Positions 9,836 through 23,242 of a DNA stretch of 64,000 bases are shown piece by piece. A model generated the notes under the pieces. The model had not been told where the DNA came from. It was given only the letters and a program-made list of their open reading frames with translations, and made no database searches. Position numbers and translations under genes: made by a program. Origin of the DNA: Sclerotiophoma versabilis (Eukaryota > Ascomycota > Dothideomycetes > Pleosporales > Didymellaceae); assembly GCA_012274445.1 (NCBI GenBank), contig JAAROD010000049.1, forward strand, positions 186,001-250,000. The letters run 5' to 3'. Within the stretch, counting starts at the first letter, position 1. The number at the start of each line of letters is the position of its first letter.

Positions 9836-12800
9836 ATGCTGGCCCCGCCTGCAGTCACCGCGCTGCGCAAGGAGGCATCGGGCCCCAGCGCTCAGCAACG
9901 CGTGAACATGGAGCGCACAGTCAGCCAAGACATGCGCGAGGAGAGGGAGGATCTGAAGGAGGCTGCCGAGCACAGCTTGAACATCATCATGGACCTGGAC
10001 CTCACCGGCAAGGTCCGCTATGTGAGTCCCTCGTGGAGAGAGGTTGTTGGCACCATGCCAGACCAAGTCGTCGGCAAGCCAGTCCTCGACATTATATTCG
10101 CCGGCAAAGATGGCTTCGCCGAGACCATCGAGTCCGTCCGGAAGTACGATTCCAGAAGTCACATCGCCCGCTTCTCCGTGCGCATGGGGCCACACTCGAT
10201 CCTGCGCCGCAAACGCTCCAAGCCAGCACTCGACGACGACCAACAATCAGTCCCACCCTCACCCACAAAGCCAGAAGAGGACGGGGAGGAGATACTGAAC
10301 CTCGAGGCCCAAGGCATCATGGTGTACGACCGTGCAACAGGGGCTGAGAGTCATGTGCGTCAACACCATCTGCTCTGGAGTCAAATGCTAACTGTGCTAG
10401 ACGATGTGGATGGTCCGCCCATCGGTGCTTCGCGAGGTTACAATCGATCTCCCCGAGGAGCTTGTCGAGTCTCTTGGCGTAGGAGCAGAAGTGCTCGCCC
10501 ACTACCTCACTGGATTAGCAGAGCAAGGGGCCAATGATCCAAGGAACCACCCACCACCCCTGCCTGTGCTGTGTCGAATCTGCGAACGACAAATCACCCC
10601 ATGGTGGTTCGAAAAACACTCTGAGCTGTGCTTGCAGGAACACCGTGCTGAGATGGACGTCCAGATGGCTCAAGAGACACTATCAGAACACCGCAACGCT
10701 ATCGTCAAGGTCTTAGATACCCTTGAGGCACAAGCTCGACCTTCAAGGGCCGCTCCTGCCGACCCAGCGGCCCTGATTCAGCCACCCGAGTACCACGGCC
10801 ACCCCATCCAACCAATGTCAAACCCTTCCTCCGGCACACCGTCCGGCCGCAACTCGCCTGCTTCCCCACCTTCGAGATCAAGGGAGCGGTCTGGAGCTTC
10901 TGGCTTTGGACACCACCGTGCACGCTCCTTTGCTGTTCGCCGGCCACTCGCTCGCATTGTAGAACTTGTGCTAGACCTGTGCGATACCGCGCTGGAGGTG
11001 AACACACCAGCTATCAAGGACAGCATTCGAAATGCATCTGAGATTCGAACGCAGTCACCTCAGTCGGAGAACCGCATCTCCCAGGTGCTACAATGGCAGT
11101 CACCAACATCAAGCTCGTCAGACTTCAGCGAGGGATTGAGGTTGCTCTGCGAAGATACCAACCGGCTGGCGAAAGCAAAGATCGATGCTGTGTTCAGGCA
11201 TCGTCAGATCCTCGAGTACTCCGAACGACTGCGTATTGAGTTCGACATTTTGGTCCAAGAATGCATTGAAGCCGCAATCGTTAAAGCAGCTCGCATAGCT
11301 GCTGGAGAGGACAGCTCCTCGGACGATGAGCAAGTGGAGGAAGAACCACAGTCAGACGCCAACGACATACCTGGAGGTGATGAAGGCATTTTCCCCGGGT
11401 CATTCGACGCTCCGTCAGCCATGGCTCAGGCCCTGCGCAACGCTTCAGACACATCTTTGCCTATGCGAGTTGGTCGTCGAGAATCGTCTGTGGCAGATTC
11501 GACACGGTCCAGCAGTCCAAAAGGAGGCTGCCAAACACCCAGGTCGCATGTTGGTGCTATCAGTATTGCGAGCCAGGGCAATCGACGTTCCATGCATTTT
11601 GAGAGTGATGCGGGTATGGAAAGCGATACAAGCATGCGGTCTTCTGTCCTCTCTGGGCCTCGACGGGCAGACTCGCCAGCCAATTCAGAGCTAGGGCTGA
11701 GCAGAGTGGCTAGTTCGAGAGAACGAAAGCGCAAGAGTTTGATTCTTCCAAGCGTGTTATCCAGCCGGCAACAGTCGCCTGCCCGCACCATGCACCCGGC
11801 ACCACCAGCTTCTCCGCTGAGGACGACCAAGCCTCGTCTGCCCAGTGGCGTTGAGGCTTTGCAGTCACCGATCACGTCGCCTGTGCTTACGACGACCGAG
11901 TTTTCTTCGCCTGCTATGTCAATGGCTATCAACCACCACCGCAGACAGTCGTCCACAGCTGGGTCAGATGTCCCAAGGGCCATATCACCCCGCCTTCTGC
12001 CGGTCACACAACCGCAACCACGCGCGGTGCCTCCTTCGATCAAAGATTTCGAAGTCGTCAAGCCCATCAGCAAAGGTGCATTCGGGAGCGTCTACCTTGC
12101 CAAGAAGAAGTCTACTGGCGAATACTATGCTATTAAGGTCCTGAAGAAGGCCGACATGGTAGCCAAGAATCAGGTCACCAACGTGAAGGCTGAACGAGCT
12201 ATTATGATGTGGCAAGGCGAGAGCGACTTCGTTGCCAAGCTATATTGGACATTCTCGAGCAAGGACTACCTGTATCTTGTCATGGAGTACTTGAACGGTG
12301 GAGATTGTGCCTCACTTATCAAGGTTCTGGGTGCATTGCCGGAAGACTGGGCCAAGAAGTACCTGGCTGAAGTTGTCCTTGGTGTTGAGCATCTGCATAG
12401 TCGCAGTATTGTGCACCGCGATCTGAAGCCAGACAACTTGCTGATTGATGCAAAGGGCCATCTGAAGCTTACTGACTTTGGTCTGTCACGAATGGGTATG
12501 ATTGGGCGTCAAAAGCGTGCGTTGAAGTCTGATCCTAACGAGGCTGCGCCTGATCTACTCAAGAGCGGACCTTTCCATCGCGCGACGTCCGGCTCGTCCG
12601 CCTCTAGATCTGCGTCCTTCGACCTTAACCCTTCGCCGTCTACAACTCCATCGATGACTCCAGCACTTGCTGGCGACCTGGGTCAACCGTCCTACTTCAA
12701 CCTCAGCCGGGACACAAACCATAGTCGTGAACAGTCGAGAAGAGCATCAGGCAACCGTAGCGACAGTGCCGATAGTGATGCCCTACAAGCCATGTTCCGC

Positions 12801-15698
12801 CGCTTTTCGATCGCAGATTCCAACTATGGGCCGGGACAACGATCACCAATTGAAGAAGAAGATTTCAGCGACAATGGATCTCCAGACATTCTCGCGCCCA
12901 CGATGAGTAACTCTGCTGTTGCCCAGGCTCAAAACCAGACGCTACCTGCGACGACACATATGCTGCCTCCGCATATGGCTTTGTTTGACCCGGATGACAG
13001 CAACGAGAGGAAGTTCGTTGGTACACCCGACTATCTGGCACCAGAAACCATTGCTGGTAACGGGCAAGATGAAGTGAGCGATTGGTGGTCGCTGGGTTGC
13101 ATCCTCTTTGAGTGTTTGTATGGTTACCCACCATTCCACGCAGACACGCCAGACGAGGTCTTTCAAAACATTCTCGCGCGCAGGATTGACTGGCCTTCGG
13201 AGGAGGACGACGTCTATGATATCTCAGACGATGCAAAGGACCTCATGAACCGCTTGATGTGCTCTGATCCGGCAAAGCGTTTGGGTGCTAATGCAGAGGA
13301 CAAATATGCCAGTGGTGGTGAAGAAATTAGGGCCCATCCCTGGTTTGCCGACATCAATTGGGAGTCTTTACGCGATGACGAGGCTTCCTTTATCCCAGCG
13401 CCTGAGAACCCGGAAGACACTGAGTATTTCGACACCAGAGGCGCGGCCATGGCAAACTTCTCGCCAGAGTTTGAGGATCAGGCAGCGTCATCAGCCGGTA
13501 CACCAAGCGCTGACTACCCAGATCGACCACATGATGCATTATCTCGAGTGCGCTCCCAAGTTAGCGTCTCAACTATGAAGCGGGGCCTTATACCGTTGCA
13601 TATTCCAGCTCATGTGAGGGAAGGCAGGTCCAGGAGACTCAGCGAACCCATGGCTGCGGATGATTTCGGCAACTTCAGCTACAAGAACCTGCCGGTGCTG
13701 GAAAAGGCCAACAAGGACGTGATACAAAAACTTCGTGCCGAAGCAATGCTACCGCAGAACAAGCCCGGTTCAGCTCTGCAGTCGCCGACAGTCATGTCGC
13801 CGTCACCATCTCTTGAGACCAGCCCAATGCTGCCAGGGCCCCTGAAACGCACTCTGTCGACCAACAGAGCCAGCGGTAGGCCAGTATCGCCATCGATTGG
13901 CGGGCCAGCTTCTTCACCAAATCGAGGCTCACAGCCATCATCACCTCTGCTTGTACAGTTTAGTACAGGTCAGCATCATGAGCGACGTAAGACATCCAGC
14001 AGTTCCTCTACCTTGTCGCACTCAAACAGTAATCCAGGTTCCCTTCAGCCGGGTAGCTTCTTCGACCCCAACCGTCTATCAGGCTTGCGGCCTTCTCCAG
14101 AGGCTGTATCGCCAGGCAAGCCATCGAAGATCGGACCTGGCATGTCTTCTTCGTTCTCGGAGAAGATGGGATCGAGTCCACGCCAATCTTCCACTGGACT
14201 GACAAGCTCGTCACCACGTGCGCGGTCCCAAACGGTCGGTTCTCAGGATGGCGATGCCGCGCGAGACGTCTTACCAGGTCACCACAAGCGACGAAGTCAA
14301 GTGCTTGATGTCTCGCCTTCATCCTCAGACACCGAAGAATCGCGGGCCAAGGCACTCCTGCGTGTACAACGTCGACGGCAGAGCTCTCGGCGACTGTCGC
14401 AAATCAGCTTCGGTGACGGTCCCTTCTTCCGCCCGCTTGACGTCCTCATCTGCGAAGACCACCCTGTATCGAGGCTGGTCATGGAAAAACTTCTCGAGAA
14501 GCTGCGCTGTCGTACGCTGACTGTTAACAACGGATCTGAGGCTATCCGCTACGCTATGGGCGAAGTCAAATTCGATATCATCATGATGGAGTTTAGGTTA
14601 CCCCAAGTCAATGGCGCCGATGTTGCTCGTATGATCAGAGACACGAAGAATGCGAACACGACTACGCCCATCGTTGCAGTGACCGGCTATCTTAAGGAGT
14701 TGCAGGCACCGCATTACTTCGACGCGCTCATTGAGAAGCCACCCACAATTGCTAAGCTCACGGACACCCTTGGTCGACTATGCCAATGGAAACCGCCTCC
14801 ACCGAATTGGACACCCGCTCAAATTTACCCCTCCATGATGCCCTCAGGTCTTAGACAGGAGTCTTCGCGACAGGAAGACAGCCCAACAACGAACTCGAAT
14901 TCCTCCGGCTTCTCTCAGGTGCCAGGGAGCTATCATGGATCTAGTCGCGAGGACTCAATTAGCTCAAGTTTCTTTGGGGACAACGACAGTCGCACCAGCG
15001 AAGATGTGCCAGTCGCCATTGCACGCCAAGGCACCGATGATTGGCGCGAGCGAGATGTAGCTCCTACAATGAGTGGGCTGGGTATTTCGGAGCATGATGC
15101 AGCCAATATGGATCCCAAGGAAATTGCGCAGAAGCGAGCAGGTGCACCTGACCTGCGCCCTGACCTACCCCATGAAGCCTCCGCACCAGCCGCCTTGGAA
15201 GCGGCAACGATCCGCCGCCAAAGATCTGCCGAGCAAGTGGGTGCCAAACGCCGACTTCTCGAGACGCGCAAACACGAGTCTGCAGAATCTGGCGACGATG
15301 AGGACGAAGAGCTAGGCCACACGGCCGCGACGAAGGCTCGAAGCCCCAAGACGCGCCCGAAATCTTCCTCTAAGCTCGGCATCGAAATGATGCGCACCAA
15401 CAGCAGAGGCAGTGTCATCTCTGTGGACACCGAGTTGGGCGTATCCATGTCAGAGTCTGCCCTGGCATCTTCCCCGCCTCCGGCAATCACGGAGGACACA
15501 GCAGCCGAGGAGCGGGAGGCGAGGCTCACCACACCCGAGGTGCCACACATGTCACTTACACCGCCTGAGGTATTTCCTGCAGTGCCTGGGCAGGATGTTG
15601 CGGACATCGACATGGGTACGCCCAAACAGGGAGACGGTGCAGCGACACCTGACCCTGACCCGACGCCGCGAGCGAGCTTGGCGAACACGGGCTCCTAG
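9836..15698 (+). CDS. rim15: RIM15-type PAS/AGC protein kinase with receiver domain
   Basis: Nutrient-responsive serine/threonine kinase of the RIM15/Cek1 family, which acts downstream of TOR and PKA in quiescence and stress entry. Exons are 9836-10354 and 10401-15698 (1938 residues). Order of domains: a PAS-like domain at about 45-125 (NIIMDLDLTGKVRYVSPSW), a C2HC zinc motif at about 229-250 (CRICERQITPWWFEKHSELC), long Ser/Pro-rich linkers, and an AGC-type kinase domain at about 721-1155. The kinase has the glycine loop SKGAFGSV, HRDLKPDN, DFG, and a roughly 170-residue insertion before GTPDYLAPE, which is usual in this family. A response-regulator receiver fold lies at about 1517-1636. In the receiver, the position expected to hold the phospho-accepting Asp is Glu (about residue 1570, MMEFRLP), so phosphorelay seems unlikely. 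The start is the first ATG in frame. Confidence 0.93.
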
Positions 15699-16547
15699 CA
15701 GGCACCTGGTCGTTCGCCAAGCTATTTTTCCCTCCAGTCGTTGCTGTAACGACGTATGATGGTTTGGATGGATATTTTTTTATCTTTTTTTTTTTTGATT
15801 TTGTGTTAAGCATGGTGTCGATGGTGTTTCAATGGTAGTGCACCGAAACATACAGCTGTCAGCGTTCAGTTCCGTTTATGGATTTTCTAAACCAACAGCT
15901 TTCTTCCTTCTCACTTGTCGATATACTCTGTTGCTTCGACGCCTCTTGACGTCCGACGTCTGGTTTTTGGCTGGGAGGAGAATCTACGCTCGCTTTTCGT
16001 TTGTGTCTTTTCACTGCTCTATACCCACGTGCTGCGTTCGGTGCGACGCCGCTTGGGTCAAGACTGCCACTCGCTTCTTTGTACTTGTTTGGGGTTTGCA
16101 GGGAGGATGGGAGGGGTTGTGCGATATAAGACTGGTGATGCTTTGGCCGGGGAGGAAGCTGGCGCGTGCCATGTATAACTGGAAGCAGGAAAGTAGCATA
16201 GGATAGTCAGGTGGATAGCAATAGGGAATCTCCTCATCACACACCGTTTCGCCAGACCATTGCATAGTGCCCTCAACGAACAATCGCGTTACTGCACGGC
16301 CAAGCAACTGCACCAACGAGGCCCAGAGTGGAGCGAAGCTATCGATAGGTACCGGGTGGCCCATGCTTCTCCGGATTGCGGGGAAAGCTCCCAAGCTGGT
16401 CATGCAGGTACACGACCGAGCAGCTGATAGCATCATCCATCCCAACCCCCTTCAGCAACACCTTCAGCAGCACCATCACTCCACGCTATAAACAGCCCCA
16501 AGCCCTGTAAGCTCTTCCAAGCTCCCGGTCGAGCTCTGACAGCAATC
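15699..16547. other. Intergenic, RIM15 3' end to AMS1
   Basis: Holds the RIM15 3' untranslated region, with a T-rich run at about 15774-15796, and then the AMS1 promoter. The open frames are short and lack any recognisable motif. Confidence 0.5.
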
Positions 16548-19500
16548 ATGGGTGGTGAGTGTTGTAACCGCACCGTGCCTATGGCGCGCCCAAACGGCGA
16601 TTACCCGCAGCTGGCTGCCGGACCGGTGGGGAAGCAGATCCACAGTATTTATCAGAGTAGGCTGAGACAGTTCATGGACGGGGGACAGTACAGGCAGCAG
16701 AGCTTGATTGGGTAAGCGTTCACTCGTTGTGTGGACTCCGCCCCGTGCTGTAGGAGCTGACATGCCCAGCAAGCTCGACGAAGCCCGCGTCAAGGGCAGC
16801 GACACCAACCACGTCAAGCTCTCGGTCTACTCGCCGCCCGGCCAATCGCGCCCGCTCTTCAAGGAAGCCACCAGCCACACGTTCACACCCACCAAGGTCG
16901 GCGCGTCCTTTGGGCCCAGCTGGTCGACGCACTGGTTCAAGGTCCAGCTCACCGTTCCCCACAGCCTGCTGAAGAAGGAGCGCCTGGAGTTCCACTGGGA
17001 CGCCGACAACGAGGGCCTCATCTGGACCGAGGACGGCCACACAGTCCACGGCCTGACGGGCGGCGGCGAACGTGTCGAGTGGATCCTACCCGACGGCTTC
17101 CGCGATGGCAAAGAGCACACGTTCTACATCGAGATGGCCTGCAACGGCATGTTCGGCAACGCCCCCGGCGGCGACTCGATCCAGCCGCCTGCCCCGGACC
17201 GATACTACACGCTGCACACGGCGGACATCGTGGCTGTCAACCTGGAGGCAAGGGCGCTGTACTTCGACTTCTGGGAGCTTGGTGATGCGGCGCGCGAGTT
17301 TCCCCAGGACTCGCTTGAGGCCCATGGTGCGCAGCAGGTTGCGAATCGCATCATCGATACCTTCATTGCTGGCGGTGGGAGTACCGAGAGCATCAAGGAG
17401 GCACGAGACATTGCGCGAGAGTACCTGGGCAACGTGGATTCGCACAAGGTGTACGATGGCGACAAAGAGGCCCTTGTGACCGGCATTGGATACTGCCACA
17501 TTGATACCTGCTGGCTGTGGCCTTTTGCCGAGACGAAGCGAAAGGTTAACCGCTCATGGTCGAGTCAGTGCGACCTTATTGATCGCTACCCGGAGTTGCG
17601 CTTCTGCTGCTCGCAGGCACAGCAGTACAAGTGGCTGGAGCAGGACTACCCGTCTACCTTCGACCGGGTGAAGAAGAAGGTCAAGGAGGGCAGTTTTCAG
17701 CCAATTGGCGGGTCGTGGGTCGAGCATGACACTAATCTGCCTGGCGGCGAGTCTCTTATCAGGCAGTTCCTGTATGGCCAGCGCTACTTCGAGAGCAAGT
17801 TCGGCCAGCGCTGCAAGACCTTCTGGCTCCCGGACACCTTCGGCTACTCCACTCAGCTACCCCAAATCTGCCGCATCTCAGGCATGACACGCTTCCTAAC
17901 CCAGAAGCTGAGCTGGAACAACATCAACAACTTCCCCCACACCACTTTCAACTGGGTCGCGCTAGACAACAGCCAGGTCATTTGCCACATGCCACCATCC
18001 GAAACCTACACGGCTGAAGCCAACTTTGGCGACGTCAAGCGCAGCGTCACAAACCACAAGTCGCTCGATCAGGACCAGACATCACTGCTCGTCTTCGGCA
18101 AAGGCGACGGCGGCGGCGGACCAACATGGCAACACCTTGAGAAGCTGCGCCGCTGCCGCGGGATCAGTGAAAAGACCAGCTTGCTCCCACGCATCAAGCT
18201 CGGCGATTCAGCAGATGACTTCTTCGACAAGCTGGAGAAGAAGGTCGAAAACGGGACTGAGCTCGTCACCTGGTACGGCGAGCTGTACTTTGAACTGCAT
18301 CGCGGCACATACACGACGCAGGCGAATAACAAGCGCAACAACAGGAAGGCCGAGATTATGCTCAGAGATATCGAGTATCTTGCTACATTGGTGACAATCA
18401 AGAACGGGTTCGGCAAGAGTAGTGCGTATAAGTATCCCAAGAAGGATATTGATGACATGTGGGAGAATGTGCTGCTCTGTCAGTTCCATGATTGCTTGCC
18501 AGGAAGCTCAATCGAGATGTGCTACGACGACTCTGATAAGGCAAGTGGACTTCAAATCATGTCCCGGACAATGCTGACGATTAAAGATTTATGCGCAAGT
18601 ATTTGCAACCGGTGAGAGACTTCTGTCTGAGGCGCTATCAGAGCTCGGCTTCGACGATGAGAGCTCGCTCAGTCAGAACAGCAAGCTGTGCACTCTGAAC
18701 ACTCTACCTTGGAAGCGCAGCGAGATCGTTAAACTCCCTGATTTCCACCCGCAAGAGTACGGCCTTGCAGATGGCGACGGGCTGAGCACAATGTCCATTC
18801 GTCCTCTTGCCTCCGCTCACCCCGCAGCCACTGCTTCTATCGCAGAGACCAGCCCCGGCACTTTTGAGCTGTGCAACTCGCAATACGCGGTCAAGGTCGT
18901 AGATGGCGCCATTACCTCGCTCTACGACATTCATGCCGAACGAGAGTTGATACCCAAAGGCCAGAAAGCAGCCCAGCTTGTCATCTATGATGACAAACCT
19001 CTCTACTGGCAAGCCTGGGACGTTGAAGTGTACCACCTAAAATCGCGGCAGGAGCTCTCACCCCACAAAGTCTACATTTCGTCCTCCTCCACCGCCAAGG
19101 TGTCCCTCACTATTGAGACCAAAATCTCAGACAAGTCCTGGATTACAACAACCCTGTCCCTGCCCGCCGCAGTCGGCGACTCTCCTAGTGCCATTGAGAT
19201 TGAGGCCGAAATTGAATGGCACGAGACTATGAAGTTTTTGAAGGTAGAGTTCCCTGTCGACATCACCAACACCGAAGCCAGCTACGAAACGCAATTCGGC
19301 ATCGTCCGCCGGCCCACGCACTACAACACGTCCTGGGACATGGCCAAGTTCGAGGTCTGTGTACACAAGTGGGCGGATCTCTCCGAAGCCACATATGGAG
19401 TCTCGATTCTGAACGACTCAAAGTACGGATTCGCGGTCGCAGGCAATGTGATGCGTCTGAGTCTGCTCCGCGCACCCAAAGCACCAGACGCACATGCAGA

Positions 19501-20008
19501 CATGGGACGTCACACGACCAAGTACGCGATCTTCCCGCACGCGGGCCCGCTTACACACGCCACGGTACGCAAGGCGTTTGAGTTCAACAACCCCCTTCGC
19601 GTTGTCGGGCACAAGCTGTCCACCACCGCTGCTGATCTTGCGGGTCAGCGTGTCGATGGCAGGCACGGCGTGCTGAGCGCGTTCAAGATCCTTGGCGCCG
19701 ACAACCTCATCCTCGACACTGTCAAGCGCGGCGAGGACGACAAAGATGTGTCGCGCGGCGAGCTGCCGGTCAAGAAAGGGCACTCGGTCATTGTGAGGGT
19801 GTATGACGCTATGGGCGGACGTAGCAAGGCGGTGCTGAGTTGGGGTGATGTCAAGGTCAAGAAGGTGATAAGGACGAACGCACTGGAGGATGAAGAGGAG
19901 GATCTTTCGCACAACATGGTCAGCGCAGAGGGGGGTGACTGCAAGGGTGTTAAGATCGAGGTGCGAGCCTTCGAAGTCGCCACGTACAAATTGGTGTTGG
20001 AGGATTAG
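16548..20008 (+). CDS. ams1: Vacuolar alpha-mannosidase (GH38, AMS1 family)
   Basis: Glycoside hydrolase family 38 enzyme that trims free mannose oligosaccharides; AMS1 is delivered to the vacuole from the cytoplasm, and no signal peptide is visible here. Exons are 16548-16711, 16770-18540 and 18587-20008 (1118 residues). An in-frame second ATG at 16581 would give 1107 residues and starts closer to the conserved part (YPQLAAGPVGKQ). Catalytic features: HIDTCWLWPF with zinc-binding His and Asp, the nucleophile Asp in WLPDTFGYS (about residue 410), and the downstream FHDCLPGSS motif. The second intron begins with GC, not GT: the boundary AAG|GCAAGT is the consensus for GC-AG introns, and splicing there joins DSDK to IYAQVFATGE in frame. 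Length and domain order fit the family. Confidence 0.93.
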
Positions 20009-20758
20009 ATGTCGTTTGCATGGATTCAAATCAGAGTGCACATAGCATAGCATTGCAGTAACGACATTCATGACCCTTGAGAAAAGTGCGGAACCGTGAT
20101 GTCAAGGCTCATTCGCTCTACGTATTGCCCTCACACCTTCTCTTTTGTACCAAAGCCACTACCCCTATCTACCGCCCTATTGCATTTTTCTTCCTCACCA
20201 TCTACTCGCCACATGGAACGCATCATGCTACTCCCGCTCATATGAAACAGCACGCATCCACCCCCACCATCCACCGGACCTCGAGTAGTGCTCCATTAAC
20301 AAACCACAAAACAACCCTTCTACTTCCCAGACCTGAGGAGTTTTCGCATCTAATTCATGGAACTGGAGTGCCTTATGGATGTAGCGAGACAGAAAAGAGG
20401 GTGTGCAGCAACTTGAAACGGACGATATGCTTTTAAGAAGAGATTGCGAGTTTGTTTAGGCGTGGTTATAGGCTGTGTTGTGTCTTTAGATATTTGTGGA
20501 TCGCTGATTCAGATTATATCTTTGAGACTGGCGAAAAAGACAAAAGAAACCCTGCCAAATAATGACCATAATCTAATGATCCGTCTTGTTCATCTGCTCG
20601 ATGGCTGGACCTGCTTTCACCCTCACCTTGGACCCGTTTAGCTCTACTTTGCTCATTCACCACTCCGCAACGATCCTTCACCTTCTCCATATCATCAGCA
20701 ACAACTTCAGTACTCTCCAGCTCGCACTGTAGCGTGCAGCTACGAGCACTTGGACAAG
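20009..20758. other. Intergenic, AMS1 to small hypothetical gene
   Basis: Pyrimidine-rich sequence with short open frames only; no domain or repeat recognised. The last part is probably the promoter and leader of the following gene. Confidence 0.5.
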
Positions 20759-21495
20759 ATGAACGTTGACGAAAAGACTGTGTAAGTGTCTACCTCCAGA
20801 TGTCCGTGTATGCTAACAGTCTCACAGCGCGACCGAGAAGGAGCGTGAGATATCCGGAGCACTTCTCAAGATCGAAAAAGAGGCACTGGCAGAGAGAGCG
20901 TACGTCGATTTTCACCGTGAGGTGCAATGACCAAATGCTAATAGGCGATAACAGTAAAGTGTCCGACGCGCAATCTCTACTCCTCCATATACCCGGCGAG
21001 ATCCGAAACAAAATTTACAGCTACCTCATTGCCGGCTATCAAATCAAGATCCACATGAACAAAGGACACGCAGAAGTCAATCTCTCACAGGAACTTCAGA
21101 TTCTTCCGCTGGTCAGTCGCCAGATCCACGAAGAAGCCAAGTCCTTCATCCTTCACTTCAACAGTTTCCACGTCAGATACCATGACCTCAACAGCTTCCT
21201 TGACTGGATGGGAGAATCCAATTCGAAATGCATTGGAGAACTTGTGCTCGAGCTTCCAGACACTGACATCCGGGATCCATACAAGGCCTCGCGAGCAATT
21301 CTTGCTTCCTTGCAACAGCTCCGTGTGTCGGGTAGATTATCGCGTATCATCCTGGAGAAGTCCCACGTCTCGTTTAATGAGAGAGCTAGTAAGACCATGT
21401 CAGCGTACTTGGGGGGCAGGTTGCAGTACCCCAAGCATGAGCGAAAAATTAGCGTTGAGCTTGTCTGGGTGAGTGGCGCTGATGGAAGCCTTTGA
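20759..21495 (+). CDS. Hypothetical protein with fungal 'PGEIRNKIY' motif
   Basis: Exons 20759-20781, 20828-20899 and 20955-21495 give 211 residues with all phases consistent. The N-terminus is charged (KEREISGALLKIEKEALAE) and likely helical. Then comes LLLHIPGEIRNKIYSYLI, the motif that opens a very large family of F-box-like fungal proteins of unknown function, and a conserved-looking LPLVSRQIHEEAKSFILHFN. No enzyme motif is present. The third exon's acceptor (AACAG at 20950-20954) was chosen because the nearer AATAG leads to an immediate stop. This is a lineage-specific, probably regulatory or adaptor-like protein; I cannot give it a function. Confidence 0.65.
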
Positions 21496-22375
21496 TATAG
21501 CATGCGCCGGCATTGCATCTCCACTCAGCACGTGCAACTTTTGCGTTGTGCATGTAAGACCGCGCGACCCACAGGTTGCTCGCAACTCGTGACTGCTACA
21601 GAAAGGGAAAGAATATCTAAGGTTTGTAAAAAAAAAAAATCTTTTTTTGTTTTGTTTCTATCATTTGAACAAGAAAGCCAGTCTCTTGTTCCAACCAGTT
21701 TCTTCCTGCGAGCAGTTCATCCTTATCGGCATCTATTATAACAGCTAGGCAAGGCTTTTTACAAGTTCGGGGACTATGTAAGTACTTAGATGAGTGTGAT
21801 GATATCAGACACTCACACCGGAGCGCTATCTGTTGACTTGTTAGCTGTTGTCTTCACGTTCACTTTCACTGGAAACCTGGCCTCGCTTAATGGTGCTTTT
21901 CAGAGTACACCTAACTCTGTGCTTCTCGCAGGTCAGCTAGATACAGATTCCTTCGTCCCACGCGAGGCTACAGATCGAGGGATCTGCTAAAACTTCCGGA
22001 GTTAAAGTAGCACACATACATCATATTCCTTAGCATTCATTTGACACACACTCAGAATGGTGCAATCTCAGATATTGACGCGAGTCTCTCGCCCTTGCCA
22101 CTTCTATAATAGTTGACAGATACTGCTGCAAGCTGGCAAATAAATCCAAAGCTACAAAGATGTTGAAATTTTACTTAGCACGTGCCGACGTTCTGTCGTC
22201 CATGTGGTATCGCACAAGGCGCAGTACATGCCATCACGCTAATGGCTAGACGACGATACTGGAAAGACGCTCTGACATAAGGAACGACCACAATCAAAGA
22301 TTAGTCTTGCTAGATAGAGAAGCAGCTTAACTATGGTATCCAAGCGAGGCAAGTACGCTCAACACTAACGCCCTA

Positions 22376-22502
22376 CTAGCGGACGGCCTTGCTGCTGCGT
22401 CGTTCCTCTATTTCACCGCGGACCGAGTACTTCACCGGTCCGTCATCGTCTGAAGTACCCATGGTAAAGCACTGTTCTGACTTCACGCCGCTCCGACGAT
22501 CA
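22376..22502 (-). CDS. Candidate terminal exon of a small minus-strand gene
   Basis: On the minus strand, an acceptor-like site (branch CTCTGACG, then a T-rich stretch ending TTTTTAG) is followed by an open frame to a TAG at 22376-22378. The encoded tail, with RRSGVKSEQCFTMGTSDDD and EIEERRSSKAVR, is polar and protein-like. Upstream exons were not resolved: a fragment near 22650-22590 beginning CEGKSRSPKTRKLLQ could belong to it, but the phases are uncertain. I recognise no family. Confidence 0.25.
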
Positions 22503-23218
22503 CTAAAAACAGTGTAATAACGTCAGAGCGTTCTATTCTCGATCACGGTACATCTGCTAGAGTATATGTACTAACTTTACCCTGGTCAAAGCTTGACCGC
22601 ATTCACTTGCAACAATTTCCTCGTCTTTGGCGACCGTGATTTACCTTCGCAGACTGCAAGACAGAAAACCTCAACTTGACTGCTTCGACAATCGTGACAG
22701 CAGCGACAGTTCTTCAGCCAACATGGATGCCTCTCAGACACTGGCGTAAGCATCTTACTATTGTAACAACGACGTTAGACTGACAAGTGCTACAGAAACT
22801 TCAGAACAAGCGCCAAGCTCTAGGTCACGACTACACCATAAAAACCAATGACCTGCAGGACAGAGTGTAAGGGATTTTGTGAGATGCTTGCTTGTGGAAA
22901 AGCTTACGGGCTGCAGTAGTGAAGCTTTCGACTACAAAAACTCTTCGTTACTTCGCCGTCCCACCACGCCACGCATCAGGATCTAAAAGTACACTTTCAG
23001 AGTCCTACGAGCTCGCAAACAGTTGATAGATGGCCGTATACCTCGTAACTGTCGTGCACTGCTTCTTGTCTGCTGTCAGATACGCGAAGATGCTGTAGAA
23101 CTCCTCGTCAGCCTCAGTAAGTTCACATCACATGGTTGGGAGGTATGAATATAGGTAGCTCCGCAACGACGAGTGGTGGAAATACATGCGCGCTACAAAA
23201 CCCCAGCGAAAAGACTTA

Positions 23219-23242
23219 CCCCCCCCCCCCCCCCCTCCCCCC
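23219..23242. repeat. Poly-C tract
   Basis: Seventeen consecutive C, one T, then six more C. On the minus strand this is a G-run that could form a G-quadruplex or be prone to slippage. No gene spans it. Confidence 0.95.

Noticed and set aside
22724..22870. Small plus-strand gene starting ATGGATGCC with donor GTAAGC
   Set aside because: The only sensible acceptor leads to a stop after a few codons, and other combinations break frame.
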